Of a DNA stretch of 63,399 nucleotides, positions 60,940 through 63,399 are shown piece after piece. A model generated the notes under the pieces. That model was not told the origin of the DNA, ran no database searches, and worked only from the letters and a program-made list of their open reading frames with translations. Positions within the stretch are counted from its first letter, which is position 1. The number at the start of each line of letters is the position of its first letter. Source of the DNA: Thiocapsa imhoffii (GTDB taxonomy: Bacteria; Pseudomonadota; Gammaproteobacteria; Chromatiales; Chromatiaceae); contig NZ_NRSD01000026.1 of NCBI RefSeq assembly GCF_016583985.1, forward strand, positions 1 through 63,399, given 5' to 3'. Made by a program: the position numbers and the translations under genes.

Positions 60940-61641
60940 CGCCTGTCCCCAAGCCTGCCGATGACCGGCTCAGCCGGTCGAAGACCGCTCACGAACAGCC
61001 GTTTCCAATCAGACGTGGACTCGGGCATGGCGATCCTCGTGGGTGGCCGGCTCGGATGGCTGCACGGGGGAGGGCCGTGGAGGGTCGTCCCGGGCGCGCT
61101 GAATCTCGATATGGCTGACCACGGCGGCTTAGCCCGGACGGGTGTAAGCTCGTCCCCCGGCAAGCACGATGTACCCTCGACTGATAGCGACACCCTGGTG
61201 CTGTGGAAGCTCGACCGTCTAGGACGGGATCTGCGCCATTTGGTCAACAGGGTCCATGACCTCACGGCCCGCGGCGTGGGAGCAGCCGGTAATCGCTGCC
61301 CGGCCTGTTGTGTGACTCTCTGTCGATCCATCAGGCAGTTGAGGCCCTCGTGGTTCCATCAGATCCGCGATCCAACGAGAGATCCTCGGTCGGTCGGTAA
61401 CCGCGAACTTGATCTTTGACCCACGCAGCCTGTTGGCAACCTTTCAGTCGGTCATCGGCTCGGCATCAAGGGAACGTTCTTTGACCTGCACTGGGCCATG
61501 GATGAGTCGATTCCGCCTCTCACGGCGTCCTTTTTCCTGCGGATCGGCGTCCGGATTTTTGCGGCTCGGAGCGCCGAATGGACGTGGAATACGCAGCCGG
61601 GTGCGTGTTTTCTGATTGTGTAAAGGTAACTTATGTGTTGC
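60940..61641. other. Stretch with a resolvase scrap
   Basis: Bases about 61186-61275 (+) encode DTLVLWKLDRLGRDLRHLVN and RVHDLTARGVG, the core helix segment of serine resolvase/invertase recombinases. The catalytic serine region and the DNA-binding part are absent. The rest of the 700 bases shows nothing I can name. Confidence 0.45.
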
Positions 61642-61647
61642 TATAAT
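61642..61647 (+). promoter_or_regulatory. TATAAT box overlapping the HigB-like start
   Basis: TATAAT lies two bases before the ATG at 61650. A -35-like TTGTGT at 61616-61621 is spaced 20 bases, longer than ideal. If this is the promoter, the transcript would begin at or after the ATG, so either a leaderless start or a later start codon is used. Confidence 0.35.
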
Positions 61648-61649
61648 TT

Positions 61650-61979
61650 ATGATTGAGGTTGTTCAGTACGAGACGCCTGACGGCGCGTGTCCCTTTGGT
61701 ACGTGGTTCGAGGGTCTCGATGCGCGGGCCGCGGCGAAGGTCCGCGCGGCGATTGCCCGCATCGAGACCGGGAATTTCGGGGATGTGAAGCCGATCGGGG
61801 AGGGCGTGTCCGAGCGGCGGATCGATTTCGGCCCCGGCTACCGGGTGTATTTCGGGCAGGACGGGCAACGGCTCGTGATCCTGCTCGTGGGCGGGACGAA
61901 AAAGCGCCAACAGCGCGACATCGAGCAGGCCAGGGCGTACTGGCAGGACTACAAACACCGTAAGCAGAAAGGAGTGTGA
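61650..61979 (+). CDS. HigB/RelE-type toxin (DUF891-like)
   Basis: A 109-residue protein: MIEVVQYETPDGACPFGTWF, then AKVRAAIARIETGNFGDVKP, ELRIDFGPGYR-like segment ERRIDFGPGYRVYFGQDG, and the ending LLVGGTKKRQQRDIEQARAY. This is the DUF891/HigB group of RelE-fold ribosome-dependent mRNA interferases. Length and conserved residues are complete. The antitoxin follows four bases later. Confidence 0.87.
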   Translation: MIEVVQYETPDGACPFGTWFEGLDARAAAKVRAAIARIETGNFGDVKPIGEGVSERRIDFGPGYRVYFGQDGQRLVILLVGGTKKRQQRDIEQARAYWQDYKHRKQKGV

Positions 61980-61983
61980 TGCC

Positions 61984-62307
61984 ATGGCACTCACCAGAAA
62001 TTTCAAAGATACTGTCAAGGCCCGCGCCGAGCGTGATCCGGAGTTTCGGGTTGCCCTGCTGGAAGAGGCCCTCGATGCCTTTCTGAATGCCGATCTCGAC
62101 ACCGGCAAGGTCCTCCTGCGCGACTACGTCAACGCAACCGTCGGGTTCGAGCAGCTCGGGGCGCAGCTAAACAAGAGCCCGAAGAGCCTGATGCGGATGC
62201 TCAGCGAGCAGGGGAACCCCCGCGCCGACAATCTCTTCACCGTGGTCGCGCATTTGAAGGCGCATGAAGGCGTCTCTTTCAGCGTACAGCGTGCGGGGCG
62301 GTCTTAA
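61984..62307 (+). CDS. HigA-type antitoxin with HTH
   Basis: A 107-residue protein. The first part RDPEFRVALLEEALDAFLNA is the helical family opening; the HTH reads DYVNATVGFEQLGAQLNKSP then KSLMRMLSEQGNPRADNLF, typical of the antitoxins that accompany DUF891 toxins. GGAG lies eight bases before the ATG. It should neutralise the toxin and repress the promoter. Confidence 0.87.
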   Translation: MALTRNFKDTVKARAERDPEFRVALLEEALDAFLNADLDTGKVLLRDYVNATVGFEQLGAQLNKSPKSLMRMLSEQGNPRADNLFTVVAHLKAHEGVSFSVQRAGRS

Positions 62308-62349
62308 CAGGGCAGGCCGCTCGCGGCCCTGCTGGAGGGGTTGATCGCC

Positions 62350-62370
62350 GGCTCTCCCGGATCTCAGGGA
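62350..62370. repeat. Solitary ISL3-type terminal repeat
   Basis: ggctctcccggatctcaggg matches the ISL3 ends at 59559 and 60502, in the orientation of the left end. No transposase is nearby, so it is a leftover end or the target of a one-ended event. Confidence 0.55.
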
Positions 62371-62464
62371 ACCCTATGTTGAGAGAAATCATCTTCAAGG
62401 TGCGTGGGAATGCTTCCGGGCGACCCTCATCGACCAGGCGGGTTTCCAGGGTTGGGACAGACTG

Positions 62465-62641
62465 ATGTTTCACACCAATGAAGCAATGAGTTGGGAGTCG
62501 GGTCGCCATCTGGAACGGATGGCGCCGCTCGTGGTGCTGATTCGCAACCTCGCCATCCAAAACAAGGCCCCACCCCAAGTCATTGAGGAGATCGAGGAGA
62601 TCGCTGAAACCCTTGCCGACATCTTGAAAGATCCAGGATAG
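62465..62641 (+). CDS. Short hypothetical protein (58 aa)
   Basis: The frame MFHTNEAMSWESGRHLERMA, then PLVVLIRNLAIQNKAPPQVI, ending ILKDPG, is compact and amphipathic. It has no good ribosome binding site and no known family. Weakly supported. Confidence 0.35.
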   Translation: MFHTNEAMSWESGRHLERMAPLVVLIRNLAIQNKAPPQVIEEIEEIAETLADILKDPG

Positions 62642-63007
62642 GTGGGTTCGGACGAGGTGCACCTCACGTCGGCGTCAGGGGTCGGAATAAAGCACGTCGG
62701 ATTAGAGTCGATTTCAGTCTTCTTCACACCGCGGCGGGTCTGCGTCTCGGCCACCGCTGATCACGGCGGAGCACTTTTTGCGGTTCTGCTCCCGGAGCGG
62801 AGCGGCTGGTGGACCGACGGGGGACCGGTGACCGAGGTCGCGTGACCGTGTGCCGGCATCGAGGTCCACTGTCGGATCAGACGCGAATCAAGGCTTCGCG
62901 CTGCGCCCCGTGAAGCGGAGCCCCTCAGCGCACCACATACGGCTTCGTCTTGACCTCAGAGGAGCTGGCCCCGGTCAACCCCCCAGATCCAACAGCACCG
63001 CCTGAAT
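62642..63007. other. Stretch without a gene
   Basis: About 365 bases. I see no supported gene, repeat or promoter. Confidence 0.45.
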
Positions 63008-63328
63008 CTACCTCAGCCGACTCTCCTCCAGCCCCTCGCCATAGCGGATCCGCCGGAAGCGCCCACGACGCCAGTGCGGCTTCACATGCCGCTCACCGCC
63101 TGTTCGCGCCAGCCCACTTGGTAGCCCCGAATCGGTTGTATCCGGGACCGCGCTCGGCCCGATCAGGATCCGATCATAGGCAGTGCGCAGCTTGCGCCCG
63201 AGCTTCGCCGCCTTCTTCGGCCCCAGCTTCGCCAGCTCCGTGCGCTCAGTCAGGCGCCACTTCTCGGCATCCGGCAGGTTCAGATACAGCAGCACCTTGG
63301 CCAGTTCGAAGATCACCGGCTTGGCCAT
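63008..63328 (-). CDS. Small conserved hypothetical protein with VKPHWR motif
   Basis: A 106-residue basic protein: MAKPVIFELAKVLLYLNLPD at its start, AKLGRKLRTAYDRILIG in the middle, and ERHVKPHWRRGRFRRIRYGE near the end. The last motif is common in small uncharacterised proteins of plasmids and phages, which usually continue a few residues further than this one. GGAGG precedes the ATG by four bases. The upstream region is replaced 13 bases away by the right copy of the 56-bp repeat. Confidence 0.58.
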   Translation of the reverse strand: MAKPVIFELAKVLLYLNLPDAEKWRLTERTELAKLGPKKAAKLGRKLRTAYDRILIGPSAVPDTTDSGLPSGLARTGGERHVKPHWRRGRFRRIRYGEGLEESRLR

Positions 63329-63341
63329 CGCCACCTCCCCC

Positions 63342-63397
63342 GGTGACATGAGAGTCCAGGGCAATCAGCAATCGTGGTGTGGAAACCCCGATTGTAG
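63342..63397 (+). repeat. Right copy of 56-bp direct repeat
   Basis: 55 of 56 bases match 1699-1754 in the same orientation, 61.6 kb away. It begins 13 bases upstream of the start codon of the minus-strand gene at 63008-63328 and runs to two bases before the window end, so a longer homology to the right cannot be excluded. Confidence 0.9.
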
Positions 63398-63399
63398 AC

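Noticed and set aside
1..63399. CRISPR array, tRNA or rRNA gene, integrase or reverse transcriptase
   Set aside because: I looked for regularly spaced repeats, tRNA-like folds, rRNA motifs and the motifs of tyrosine integrases and DGR-type reverse transcriptases, and found none. The lectin-fold genes therefore cannot be called DGR targets.

Overview
The window is high-G+C bacterial DNA with gammaproteobacterial-style operons, lipoproteins and outer-membrane proteins. A purple-sulfur-type (Chromatiales) host would fit the mix of FGE-sulfatase-like, DUF1566 and abundant toxin-antitoxin genes, but no rRNA or housekeeping marker is present, so the host assignment is only inference. It looks like an accessory (defence/mobile) island. 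A 56-bp sequence occurs in direct orientation near both ends (1699-1754 and 63342-63397, one mismatch).

Layout. 0-3.4 kb: a small membrane peptide, a beta-barrel outer-membrane protein, a RES-domain remnant and MNT/HEPN pairs, one HEPN broken. 3.4-12.1 kb (minus): a UvrD-type helicase with a RelE-like N-terminus, translationally coupled to a 2,201-residue DUF1998-type DEAD/DEAH helicase. 12.2-15.7 kb (minus): an internally deleted AAA ATPase, then a tight three-gene operon (TIGR04255 protein, HTH protein, uncharacterised protein). 15.7-18.7 kb (minus): a Uma2-type nuclease, repeated copies of a small acidic protein family, and HEPN/MNT and RelE-type modules lying between two 167-bp direct repeats taken from the 3' end of the neighbouring methylase gene. 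18.7-26.8 kb (minus): a large gamma-class N6-adenine methyltransferase coupled to an SNF2-type helicase. Together with the 3.4-12.1 kb helicases this resembles DISARM/Druantia-style methylase-helicase defence.

27.4-52.7 kb is the most unusual region: a long envelope gene cluster containing three FlgO/CsgG-like proteins, an FlgP/LPP20-like protein and an FlgT-like protein, with no flagellar gene in sight. With them are a beta-propeller/TPR protein, an M23 peptidase, a periplasmic vWA protein, an ABC-FtsX pair, an FGE-fold/coiled-coil protein, a LysM/glycine-zipper/coiled-coil protein, a coiled-coil lipoprotein and a broken kinase-DUF1566 gene. A divergent operon beside it encodes a sigma-like protein, a small soluble protein and a Lon-like (S16) domain with a C-terminal membrane anchor, a plausible regulator. 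I infer that these genes build and control an outer-membrane-to-inner-membrane assembly that borrows flagellar H/T-ring parts for another purpose.

52.9-63.4 kb: another MNT module, decayed pieces of a DUF1156 methylase and a PLD-SNF2 helicase, an intact GmrSD-type (DUF262/HNH) nuclease, a MITE-like element, an internally deleted ISL3-family insertion sequence, a shortened MIF-like gene, a resolvase scrap, an intact HigB/HigA-like pair and a small conserved gene. Many genes in the window carry clean internal deletions rather than scattered mutations. No tRNA, rRNA or CRISPR array was seen.
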